This document shows, in pieces, positions 1 to 8,850 of a stretch of 17,732 bases of DNA. Source of the stretch: Rodentolepis nana. Lineage: Eukaryota; Platyhelminthes; Cestoda; Cyclophyllidea; Hymenolepididae. The stretch is from positions 1-17,732 of the forward strand of contig UZAE01012664.1 of assembly GCA_900617975.1 (NCBI GenBank). The letters are read 5' to 3'. The translations under genes were made by a program, and so were the position numbers. Under the pieces are notes generated by a model that was given only the letters and a program-made list of their open reading frames with translations, had not been told where the DNA came from and ran no database searches. How positions within the stretch are numbered: the stretch's first letter is position 1; each line of letters opens with the position of its first letter.

Positions 1-27
1 ATTTGTGGTGTATATTATTTTAATGAA

Positions 28-348
28 GGGGTGTGTGATAGACTTACCTCCACGTGGTACACCCTGGGCAACGTATACTCACACGGCAAAAAAGTCTATA
101 AACCGGCAGTTGACTTTTGATTTCTAAATACCATGTCCCACTGTATGTCATATCCGACCACTTCTACAGTACTCACCTTACCTTTTCTCTACCCTTGTGT
201 TTCTCAGTCTCTTTTACCTCTGTGATTCACTCTTCTGTTCCCCCTCTCCACATTTTGTGACTTTGAGGTTGCTGCCATTTGTGAAGCCCGCAGTCAGCCA
301 AAGGGCTAATGATAACTATCAAAACGTCTGCCATTTAAAATAAATTAA
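28..348 (+). repeat. SINE-like retroposon, full-length copy 1
   Basis: First of several copies of a ~320-bp dispersed repeat. It opens with GGGGTGTG, followed by a head containing GACTTACCTCCACGTGG and ACCCTGGGCAACGTATACTC. The middle is pyrimidine-rich (CTTTTACCTCTGTG, TTCTGTTCCCCCTCTCC). The 3' domain is TGTGAAGCC...GGCTAATGATAACTATCAAAACG...TGCCATTT, ending in an AAATAAATTAA-type tail. TTTAATGAA at 19-27 recurs at 349-357, a probable 9-bp target-site duplication that sets both ends. A/T-rich tail plus duplication indicate target-primed reverse transcription by a LINE. I could not identify a convincing pol III A/B box pair, so the origin of the head (tRNA, 5S, 7SL or other) is unassigned. 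Confidence 0.85.
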
Positions 349-431
349 TTTAATGAATGGGTAATTCACGTTCAGAAATGGAAAGCCAATGAACTTTCAC
401 CTGACTTGTTCTTATTGGCAGATTTTTAATC

Positions 432-960
432 ATGGTGGATGGTCCTGCCACTTCTATGGCCTTGCATGGTATTCAACAATTTACACTTCAACCAGAGCGG
501 AATCAAGATAGAGACAATGTAAACTATGCAGATTCAAGGATGACTTTATTGCTAACAAGCTAGATAATGCTAAAGTGATGTCAATTAAGAGAATTTTAAT
601 TTAACAAAGCTCACTAAAATTCATTTTGGTTAGCTCAAACAATCTTGCCTACAATTTGATTTACTTCCAGAAGCTTTTCTACTTCGTCCAAGTGACCAAA
701 AATATGATCATTAGCTGATCCTATTTAATTCACACATGTGTGGGCTTTCGGAGTTATATTTCCCAAAAGCCCAGGAAAAACTGACGATGCAGATCACTTT
801 GAGAAAAGTACTGAGTGTCTACGACCTTGCTCCGGGATTGATGTCGCCTGTTGATAAGTTACGCTGAATGTTACTTTCATGAAAAGTTGCCTCCAACTAT
901 ATTTGAAGAAGCTATTCTAACCCATTTGATAAAAGAAGAGTATTACATCTAACAATGCAA
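432..960 (+). pseudogene. Possible decayed gag-like remnant (weak)
   Basis: An ATG at 432 opens 43 codons before a stop. A shift of frame near 534 gives a second open piece, read as FKDDFIANKLDNAKVMSIKR, to a stop at 602-604. Further pieces in other frames include AYNLIYFQKLF (about 651-683) and CYFHEKLPPTIFEEAI (about 866-913). The spacing and residue style (Phe...AN-hydrophobic...KR, then a hydrophobic Y/L motif, then a C.F...L motif) loosely resemble the capsid part of gypsy-type gag. Each piece is short and no invariant motif such as a zinc knuckle is present, so this could be chance. No protease or RT follows. Confidence 0.2.
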
Positions 961-1359
961 CGTTTTAGAGAGATTGAATGTTGACATTATTTTAATTTTT
1001 GATTGTTGCGGTGCACATAGCTATTATGAATTGAGAAATGGGCATTGGTTTTGCATTGGAGAAGAATTTTCACAGTTCCAATTGATTATTTTGGTGTTAT
1101 TTAATAAGTTCTCGAATTTCTTTCCAGTCAACTTTCAAATGCCATAAAGTCTAATTTCCAAGTCAAATCCTAGAAGAACTGTTCACTTAATGTTTTGAAT
1201 CTTCTTTGGTAATGTGAGAGGTAGACAACGAACACAAGGTGAAGCAAAAATCGTGGTGTTCACGTTAGGCTCAGTTTTTGCGTTTTAGAAGGCACTAGAA
1301 CACCGTGCGAAATAGAATGGACCAGTGGCAGAGAGTGGTCAGTCAGGGATTCCTTCTCT

Positions 1360-1386
1360 CCCCCCGCCCCTCCCTCTATCCACCCC
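1360..1386 (-). other. C-rich tract, possible G-quadruplex on minus strand
   Basis: The plus strand carries C runs of 6, 4, 3 and 4 separated by short spacers. The minus strand therefore has four G runs with spacers of 1, 1 and about 8 bases. One loop is slightly longer than the usual 7-base limit, so folding is plausible but not compelling. Confidence 0.3.
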
Positions 1387-2894
1387 ATCTACAATGGTCT
1401 CACAAAAATTGAATATTTCACACAAGTATTTTCTCTCAATCCTCTAATTACTTAGAGTTCTCATCAAACCAAGTTAAGCAGGTAAGCAGGGAATCGAACA
1501 GGCGAGATGTCTCGGTTTTTCTCAGGGATTGCTTATAATCAAGTTAAAAATTTTTCCGTTTCTCATATTTAACCCTTTTGAGAGTGGGATAAAGAATTTC
1601 TTGAAAAATTGACATTTTGTGTGTAAATTGTTAACTATTTTGTTTTAATTATACTTCGTTCTCTATTAAATGCTTAAAACATTTAAGAAGAATAGGAACT
1701 TGACAAGGTGTGCTTTAGGAAAACCATAATGCCCACAGCAAATGGCCTGGTGTATTTCATAATTCATATAGAATTTGAAAAGTTAGACAAATCAAATTAA
1801 TGTAAGGATTTACTTGAAGGTCCTATAGGGTAAATACGCTTACAACCAGGTATTACGCATGCGAACAGTCTGTGGTTAGGTTGCAACAATTTTGGATAGC
1901 AAACTGAATCCAGAGAAGAGGCTATAGGTCTTAAATATTGAGTTGATCGAGTAATGGCCTTGGAGCAATAACTCCCTTCAAATTGGTAAATATGACCTGG
2001 CTGAGATTGGGAGATTGAAAATGATTATAAATCATAGTTCTTGAAAACCTGCATATGCTTAGAAGTTTACTCATTTGCTTGGAAAGCTAAGATTGAGCCG
2101 ACTTTTTATGGCCAACGAGGCCCTAGTCGCAAGTGGTCCTTTCAAGAAGAAATCCGCCAATTTCCCCTCCTATTCCCATCTACTTGTTCAAATTGTAGCT
2201 CAGGTATAACCTTTTATTTAAATGGATCAATTAACTTATCCCTAACAAATTAATGTCAAAGTGGTTGTCAAATAGTCATTAACTTACCCCATAACAGGAC
2301 AATTTCCCACTTTAGTGAGCATATATGTGCAACTTCTGTCCACATATTTATGTATTGTCTCTATAAACCAGCGTGTCTGGGCATATATCTGCGCAGTTTG
2401 AGCTGAGTGTCGTGGGAAAGACCTTTATAGATAAATGCTTTTAGTTCAAGTAGGTATTCTTTCGAGGGTAAACATCAACTGATTATCATAATATGACGAC
2501 TTTTATTGCATTGGTTCAACAATTGGACTTGCGATTTCGAAAAATCCGGATCATAGAAATCAACTCAAGAACGGACAAATAATTAACGCAATTTAGTATT
2601 TAGATCGTGGTCTCTGAATCAAAAAAAACAAAACCCAACGCTGTGATTCTTCTAGGTTTCATAGATAATGGCAAAATAACTGAACTTTTCAGTGGTTTGG
2701 CTCATGCTTCTAGGCTCATTAAAGTAACTGGTTGGACAAATCAGACCACAGGGTAGGTAAATTGCTTCTTTACAGTTTTCATCATATGCAATTGGTTCAT
2801 CAAAGTTGAAGAGAGTTACAAAGCCGTGGACAGTGTTCTAGCTAGAAGCTGTCAACTCCGATAAGATTGATGGAAGCTTTGGTGACTGATCCAT

Positions 2895-2906
2895 ATGATC
2901 CAAACT
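2895..2906 (+). repeat. Target-site duplication, left half, SINE copy 2
   Basis: ATGATCCAAACT directly precedes the GGGGTGTG start. It recurs as ATGATTCAAACT at 3231-3242 with one mismatch in 12, right after the A/T-rich tail. Confidence 0.85.
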
Positions 2907-3230
2907 GGGGTGTGCGATCGACTTACCTCCACGTGGTTCACCCTGGGCAACGTATACTCATACGGCAAAAGAGTCTATCAGTCGGCAGTTGACTTCAGAT
3001 TCTAAACTACCATCACCCCACTGTATGTCAAATTCGACTGCTTCAACCGTACTCACCTCACCTTTTTTCCAATTTTGTGTCTGTATCTTTTACATCTTTG
3101 AAACACTCTTCTGCCTCCCCCCATCTCGACCTTTTTCACTTTGATGTTCCTTCCCATCTGTGAAGCCTGAAGTCAACTAAAGAGCTAATGATAACTATCA
3201 AAACGCCTGCCATTTGATATAAATAAATAA
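2907..3230 (+). repeat. SINE-like retroposon, full-length copy 2
   Basis: A 324-bp copy with the complete head (GGGGTGTGCGATCGACTTACC), body and 3' domain, ending CATTTGATATAAATAAATAA. It is bounded by a 12-bp duplication with one mismatch (2895-2906 and 3231-3242). The 3' hairpin TGATA-AC-TATCA lies at 3189-3200. The antisense strand holds a 62-codon frame (3136-3324) that starts in flanking DNA. Its middle is the antisense reading of the SINE 3' domain, so it is not an independent gene. Confidence 0.9.
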
Positions 3231-3242
3231 ATGATTCAAACT
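3231..3242 (+). repeat. Target-site duplication, right half, SINE copy 2
   Basis: ATGATTCAAACT follows the tail of copy 2 and matches the left half at 2895-2906 at 11 of 12 positions. Confidence 0.85.
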
Positions 3243-4144
3243 GTTCATTGACATTATTTTCAATTCTAAGTCTTTCAACATAATCCCTTACTTTGCAAAT
3301 GAGGCATTCAATATTTCCAATCATTTCTATTGTCTATTCTCCTAAGTTTGGGACAGATGAAATAGTCAAAATCCAAAAGATTGTATGGAATTGTGATCTT
3401 GGAGAATAAGGGTAAATTGTTATAAAACATAACAGCATTCTATCCCTCTGTATTTCAAGGCAATCGGAAGATTTAGGCCACACATATATACACCTTTATT
3501 GGTGTTACAATATGAATCTGTTAGCGCTGTTTGTGTGTATTGAATTTCTTTTTAAGGTAGCGATTGGAAATCGCCTTTCTTTAACCCATCTAGAACAGAA
3601 ATCACATGGAAACAGAGGGTTTATTCATTGTTGACATGGTCGTACATCTGTTCACACTGACGTGTATTACAAGGAAGATGACCAACTGAAAGCCCATATC
3701 TCCCATATTGACAGCTGTCATTGTATTCTTCTCCATTCATCACTAAAAAAATAGAATTTGTCGGGTGGCGAGAATGTCATGCTTTATTCGAACTTATAAA
3801 ACTCATGATTTGAATGCCCTTTTAAAGCCATGATATGCAAAATATCAAAATCTACTTATTATTTTGCGTTATTATCCTTGCTCTAGCAGAATTGAAGACC
3901 CACAATTCAACCAGCTGGGTAGACGGGGCGTGGGGTGGACGTTGATGAGTTCTAACAGCTTTTTTACTTCTAATGGAAGTATATGATATGGAAATAATAA
4001 GTCCTGGTAACACACAAGCAAATTGCCAGGAGGTTGATGACCATATTCCAGCAGCCATTGTGAGGAGAGCCAGGCTCATGAGTTCTTCTCCGAGCACCGA
4101 GGCTCTCATCAACTTGGATAAACGAACCTGAAGAACAGTTGCTC
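3243..4144. other. Non-coding stretch, no recognised gene
   Basis: Two overlapping minus-strand open frames of 86 and 61 codons lie at 3852-4155 in different frames. Neither has a motif or composition I recognise, and neither has a convincing start context. I see no RNA gene or repeat here. Confidence 0.5.
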
Positions 4145-4158
4145 AATAATGCCAAGCT
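4145..4158 (+). repeat. Target-site duplication, left half, SINE copy 3
   Basis: AATAATGCCAAGCT immediately precedes the GGGGTGTG start of copy 3 and recurs without mismatch at 4473-4486. Confidence 0.95.
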
Positions 4159-4472
4159 GGGGTGTGCGATAGACTTACCTCCACGTGGTGCACCCTGGGC
4201 AACGTATACTCATACGGCAAAAAAGTCTATTATTCGGTAGTTGACTTCTGACTTCAAACTACCATGACCCTACTGTATGTCATTTTCGACCACTTCCACA
4301 GTACTCACCTCACCTTTCATCTACCTTTTTGTCTGTATCTTTAACATCTTTGAAACACTCTTCTGTCCCCCCTCTTGACTTTTTGATTTGATGTTCCTCT
4401 CCCTCTGTGAAGCTTGAAGTCAACTAAAGTGCTAATGACAACTATCATAAAGCCTGCCATTTGATATAAATA
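4159..4472 (+). repeat. SINE-like retroposon, full-length copy 3 (best bounded)
   Basis: A 314-bp copy flanked by a perfect 14-bp duplication, so its ends are the most reliable in the window: GGGGTGTGCG at the 5' end and a GATATAAATAA-type 3' tail that merges with the duplication. The order of parts is the head with CACGTG and GTGCAC, the GTATACTCATACGGC block, the pyrimidine-rich middle, and the 3' domain with its hairpin. The hairpin (ATGACAACTATCAT, 4435-4448) has one internal mismatch relative to other copies. The perfect duplication suggests a relatively recent insertion. A minus-strand 73-codon frame across it (4341-4562) is an antisense reading of the repeat. Confidence 0.93.
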
Positions 4473-4486
4473 AATAATGCCAAGCT
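4473..4486 (+). repeat. Target-site duplication, right half, SINE copy 3
   Basis: AATAATGCCAAGCT, identical to 4145-4158. Confidence 0.95.
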
Positions 4487-4633
4487 TTGTTGCAACATTT
4501 ACATTATTAAGTTCAATCTTATCAGAAATGTTAAAATAACTGTCCCGACGTCTATGAGCCATTTCCTAACAAATTTTACATTAATATCAATCGAAATTTT
4601 GCCAATTGAATGAAATATCTTATTTTTTTGCAG

Positions 4634-4703
4634 TTCTCAAACCGCGTGAAGTTTGTTTGCCAATTACTTCTAGCGGTGGTCTATTGACCCCATGAGTAAA
4701 ATG
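4634..4703 (+). other. Candidate small exon (speculative)
   Basis: A run of seven T ends in TTTGCAG at 4633, a good 3' splice site. Seventy bases later ATG is followed by GTAAGTAA at 4704, a near-consensus 5' splice site. Inside, one frame reads LKPREVCLPITSSGGLLTP and then stops. The last bases carry ATGAGTAAAATG directly before the donor, which would suit a 5' UTR exon that begins translation. Nothing else in the window offers a matching coding exon, and such pairs arise by chance, so this is only a lead. Confidence 0.2.
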
Positions 4704-6900
4704 GTAAGTAAATAGCCACAATGCCTTTAATATAACGGTGTCATATTTGAGTCTTAATTTTAATCGGTATAGTTTATACCAACCTGATAAGATACCAAGA
4801 TATGTGCTATTTTAATTAAAGCATATCTTTCAATAAAATTTAATGAAAATAATGTAATAATACCACCGTCGAGTTTTACTGCGTCACATGAGCACACGCC
4901 ATTTCTGCCATTTATCTTTATTTATCTTTACGATGCGAATTGACTGAAGGCCATTTATAGTAATACTCTGTCCAATCAAGGTCACATGCAGTCTTTTGGA
5001 ATTCAACAATTGCAATGGCAATTGAAGCCTCACTTAAGCGAACCAATCTGTCTCAGTTTGGCTTGGAATTCAGAACTGAGGAATGAGAAAAAAGTATTTA
5101 AATCCGCGCCTAAATGTTTGGTGGAAAGATCAACTTTGCCTAATAAATTTTGCGTTCGAACTGCCATTTATATTTTGCCAATTCATGAGACTATAATTAT
5201 TGCTGCATCTGTGTGACTTTCGAACACCTTGTCAGGCTGATGTTCGTTGTCAAGCCCTCTGAATACTTTTAAACAATACTAAAGAGAAAAACGTGGAAAT
5301 AATTGCATAAATAATAAGGAGCATTAATCCCATTTCTGGCAAGATTAAGAAAAGTGAATCCCAGCTCTGGTTCCCGTTCACATCAAATATGCAATCAAAT
5401 AAAGGCATTAATGTGTGAAGGTGAATGCAAGTTATCAATATTTCGATCTGTAAATTGAAATGACTCTTGAAATAATTGGCATGGATCAATATTGGAGACC
5501 ATGATTGGTTCTTGATGAAATGCAGAGATGTATGGACGGCCCTAATTACCCCAATTTGTAATGCCAATTAACGCATACAAACACAATACCTTGTGGTGAC
5601 TCCACCTGAGTGGGCTTAAATTGATTTTGACTCACTGGGAAAATTTGAAAAAGTGAATAATCTCATGCATCCATTCTGTTCAGAACTAACCGAAATCGCG
5701 CAACGAGAATATGAGGTAATTGAAACCAAAATTTAGATCCGTTCTAGAGTTAGAGAAGAAAGTGATATCGGATTTGAAATTGAATATAAATTTAATGTAT
5801 GTACCCACGCAAGATGCCTAGTTTGAAGACCTAAGCTAATTAAGCAACTGGAAATGCCGAAAACCTGAAAGGAATGGAAGGTGCAAAGACCATGAAAAAT
5901 GGCATATTTTGCTGAACTGAAAGCCGATTCAAGTAGATGATTTCAAACAAACCTCTGGATAAATTTCAACAAAAGTTAGAAAAGTTCTAAAAGCTTACAC
6001 TCAAGCTGATTTATATTTCCAGTACCACAAACGCAATTCATTAACTCAATTATGTTACCAGGGCATGAAAATTAAATCCAAGCTAAAAAAACTCGCAGTT
6101 CTTCCAATTTTTAACCAACGCTCAAGGTGGTTTATATAATTTAATTAAGAGAAATTTGATTTACTTCAAGTTCGAGTCCGAAGTCACAATACAATGTGCC
6201 TGTCCATCTTTATCTTTTTGTGAAAATTCACCCTCACCAACATCGACAGGCGAGTATCGTTCCACTCTTTGTAGAAACGCTGCTTTTTAATCAGTGTGTT
6301 TGTGGTTTTCAAAAGACAGCGCTTAAGAGAACCTTTTTCAAGGGTGAAAGTGGAATACTTAGTGAAAAGTTAAAGACCAACTGTTCAGTTCATAGGGAAT
6401 TTTTTTCGCAGAAGGCTTCCTCATCAAATTTTCGGAGGAAAATTATTTCATCAACTTAGCTGGTGTCTTTTTCACCCCCTTTTAACAAAAAAAGGAAAAA
6501 AAATAATATTTTTACAATGGAGGACCATTTGTGCTTTTAAAATTCTCAAAACTTAGATGCTAATTTCATGCCGCCCTGGTACCAACTAATAATTGCAATT
6601 ACAAAATTAAATAATTCTCTTATTTTCTTAGTTAACATAGAAACATTTTAAAGCATGATATCTCCAAATGGTGAAATGGATTTAATTTGAAAAATGCGAA
6701 TTTGTTGTTTTATACTCGTCTACAATTACTTAAATACTTGCAGAAACCAATAACAAGTAGAGCGCTTTGAGTATCTGAAATAGGCAATTCTTGCCTTGTC
6801 TCAATCATTGATTTTTGGCAAAGATCAATTAAAATCTTCAAATTTAAAAACTTGTAACTGCAATTCAAGGTGAGTGGGACGTGCTCTTGAACATATCACA

Positions 6901-6931
6901 TTTTCTAGAATTTTTATAATATTCTAGAAAA
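6901..6931. repeat. Inverted repeat with paired TTCTAGAA palindromes
   Basis: TTTTCTAGAAT (6901-6911) and ATTCTAGAAAA (6921-6931) are perfect 11-base inverted arms around a 9-base A/T spacer. Each arm contains TTCTAGAA, itself a palindrome and formally two inverted nTTCn/nGAAn units of the kind bound by heat-shock factor. Without a nearby gene this may be only an A/T-rich hairpin. Confidence 0.5.
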
Positions 6932-7196
6932 TTAAATAAAGATTATTTAATGGACAGAGCAACTGTAAAGTGATTCTTCAGTAGAGGAAAAATTTATAGA
7001 GATTTAGAGCATTCGGCTAAAATAGTGAATATTGCATCTGAAATCTAGCAATCGTAAGTTAAACTTTATAGGCTAGCATGTAAAACAAGAGTGAATGAAA
7101 ATACTAGCATAAAAAATGGAGCAATTTCGAGAGAGAAAGAAATAGAGATTATTTTCAGGGTTAATTTTTTTGCTGTGTTGTGAAAAAGGCGGATTC

Positions 7197-7290
7197 AAGA
7201 GAGAAAGAGAGAGAGAGAGTTCCCAGGGCTCGCTGGAAATGGATTCTTCTCAGGTTAAATGAGAAAGAATTCTCTCGATCTCTCTCTCTT
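7197..7290. repeat. GA/TC-rich inverted repeat
   Basis: A purine arm at 7197-7222 (AAGAGAGAAAGAGAGAG... ending GTTC) is nearly complementary to a pyrimidine arm at 7267-7290 (GAATTCTCTCGATCTCTCTC, then TCTT). About 44 bases of non-repetitive sequence lie between them. Transcribed or single-stranded, it could form a stem of about 24 bp with few mismatches. The overlapping open frames on both strands (7161-7374) are by-products of this low-complexity sequence. Confidence 0.6.
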
Positions 7291-7418
7291 ATTCGGTTTC
7301 TCATGGTCAAAGACAAGACGGAAATAATGGTCATCATTTTGTTTCGCACACTCAGCTTAGCAGGACTTTTGTGAGCTCTGCATGCAATCTTATGCTAAAC
7401 GTGCGTGGGATGCAGCTC

Positions 7419-7486
7419 TATGGAGGCTTGAGTACCAAAATAATGGGCTCCATACAAACTCGATCGCATCCATATAAGCCTCCATA
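7419..7486. repeat. Short inverted repeat, 11-bp arms
   Basis: TATGGAGGCTT at 7419-7429 is the perfect reverse complement of AAGCCTCCATA at 7476-7486. A good donor-like GGTAAGT follows just after the right arm (7488-7494). I see no protein-coding context. Confidence 0.5.
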
Positions 7487-8441
7487 CGGTAAGTACTGTA
7501 CTAATGAAGTGCCTGCACAGACACTAATTCCTTTCATGAAGTCACAAGAGATGCAATTATGGGGGGGGAGGTGGGAGAGGACCATTTAAATTTGAAAATT
7601 ATCTAAGAGGTCAACTTGAAGTGAGATAAAGTTTCGGAGAGGGGTGAGAACATTGGAATATTCAATCGGCGATTTGCTTGGAGCCACCAGTGCTAAAGAT
7701 TCAACGGAATGGTAGTAATTGGCCATAATCGGCCTAGAGATGTGCAAATTTTTCGCCACCTTATCTCAAAGTTATTGTTTAATATTTAAAATAAAAACGC
7801 CCCTATTTTAAAGGGTGTCGTTATTAAGTCTTATTCTTAACCTGAGACTAAAATTTAGCCAATTATTGCATTTACAGGTAATCAAAAAGCATTGCTTCAT
7901 GTGGTATTCACTTTCATGCCAAAATTTTGAACATCAACTGTTAAAATCTTACCTATATATAACGCTTTTTAACCCGTCCTGCAAGATATTTTACCCTCAT
8001 AAAGTTAATTCCCATTTGTTAGCATCTTGTTCAATGTTTAGAATACACTTTTATTGAAGTATAATGTTGGATAAATTTTTTGCCAACACCGAACGAATTT
8101 TCCCACGCATACAAGCGTAAGGAGAGTTTATTGAAAATAATTTTTGTTCCTGATAAAATCTGATAAAATCAAATGATGGATTTTCCAACTTTCAAAATAG
8201 TGTACTCGCTCTTCCTGAATTTATAAAGAGATTTATGGCGATTGCTATTCCAAGGATTTCACTAGTGACTAACGATTGGGTCTTCGCAAAATCAAAGAAC
8301 CCTTGGGGATAACACAGAGATGAAGAGAATGCATCAACTGGTGGTACATAGGCAACTCATCTACGACAACTGCTCTTAATTAGAGAGCAAATCAAACGAC
8401 ACTCGCAGTGATGAAAGCCTTTTCGCCAAATTTTAATAAAG

Positions 8442-8455
8442 ATAAATAATAATAA
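8442..8455 (+). repeat. Probable target-site duplication, left half, SINE copy 4
   Basis: ATAAATAATAATAA lies just before the copy and recurs at 8823-8836 beyond the tail. The low complexity makes the exact ends uncertain. Confidence 0.5.
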
Positions 8456-8461
8456 ATAGAG

Positions 8462-8822
8462 GGGGTGTGCAATAGACTTACCTCTACGTGGTGCACCGAG
8501 GGCAATGTGTACTCATACGGCAGAAAAGTCTAGAAACTGGCAGTTGACTTCCCTCTTCAAACTACCTTCATATTCGACCACTTTCACAGCACCCATCTTA
8601 CCTTTTCCCTGCCTTTGTATCTGGCTGTCTCTTTTACATCTTTGAAACACTCTTCTGTCCCCCCCTCTCCACTTTTTGTAACTTTGTTGTTCCCCCTCCT
8701 CTCTGTGACTCCACTTTTTGTAACTTTGTTGTTCCCCCTCCTCTCTGTGAAGCCTGAAGTCAACTAAAGGGCTAATGATAACTATCAAAACGCCTGACAT
8801 TTGATATAACTAAATAATCAAT
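8462..8822 (+). repeat. SINE-like retroposon, full-length copy 4 with internal duplication
   Basis: The copy has a complete head (GGGGTGTGCAATAGACTTACC) and 3' domain (hairpin TGATAACTATCA at 8776-8787). It is about 40 bp longer than the other full copies because a 42-bp block in the pyrimidine-rich region is perfectly tandemly duplicated (8667-8708 and 8709-8750). It ends in GATATAACTAAATAAT and runs into an AAT-rich tract. A 95-codon minus-strand frame (8513-8800) covers nearly the whole copy. The duplicated block keeps frame because it is 14 codons long. The other copies do not keep this frame intact, so I treat it as an antisense shadow, not a gene. Confidence 0.9.
8667..8750 (+). repeat. 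Perfect 42-bp tandem duplication inside SINE copy 4
   Basis: Two identical 42-base units, each beginning CTCCACTTTTTGTAAC and ending CTCTGTGA. The other full copies have one unit. Perfect identity suggests a recent slippage event or gene-conversion product. Confidence 0.9.
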
Positions 8823-8850
8823 ATAAATAATAATAATAATAAATAAATAC
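8823..8850. repeat. AAT-type microsatellite after the SINE tail
   Basis: A run of ATA/AAT units follows the copy 4 tail. It probably combines the target-site duplication with expansion of the A/T-rich tail. Confidence 0.7.

Larger units (their letters stand above)
349..2906. other. Non-coding stretch, no recognised gene
   Basis: Apart from the weak gag-like patch at 432-960, I see only short open frames without recognisable motifs. The longest is about 70 codons at 2041-2253 and lacks coding-like composition. A C-rich tract at 1360-1386 is noted separately. The stretch looks like intergenic or intronic sequence. Confidence 0.5.
4487..8441. other. Long non-coding stretch, no recognised gene
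   Basis: Apart from the candidate exon at 4634-4703, I see only short frames (up to 105 codons, at 5250-5567 minus) without recognisable domains. Local structures listed separately are an inverted repeat at 6901-6931, a GA/TC inverted repeat at 7197-7290 and an 11-bp inverted repeat at 7419-7486. Short tandem duplications occur near 4914-4931 (ATTTATCTTT twice) and 8150-8170 (TGATAAAATC twice). Confidence 0.5.

Noticed and set aside
300..330. CTAATGA...AAAAC in the SINE 3' domain as a hammerhead ribozyme core (CUGANGA...GAAA)
   Set aside because: Both core motifs deviate at essential positions in every copy, and no stem I/III pairing or cleavage site is evident; the hairpin fits a LINE recognition structure better.
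1480..1505. TGTTCGATTCCC on the minus strand as a tRNA B box / T arm
   Set aside because: The flanking bases do not form a T stem and I could not find D or anticodon arms upstream.
3136..3324. Minus-strand 62-codon open frame as a small protein gene
   Set aside because: Its core is an antisense reading of the SINE 3' domain shared with frames at 4341 and 8513; it starts in unrelated flank and is not maintained in other copies.
3852..4155. Two overlapping minus-strand frames just left of SINE copy 3
   Set aside because: They overlap in different frames, lack recognisable motifs and look like chance open frames.
5250..5567. 105-codon minus-strand frame with hydrophobic stretches
   Set aside because: AT-rich codons give Ile/Leu/Phe by default; no domain, no start context, no neighbour supports a gene.
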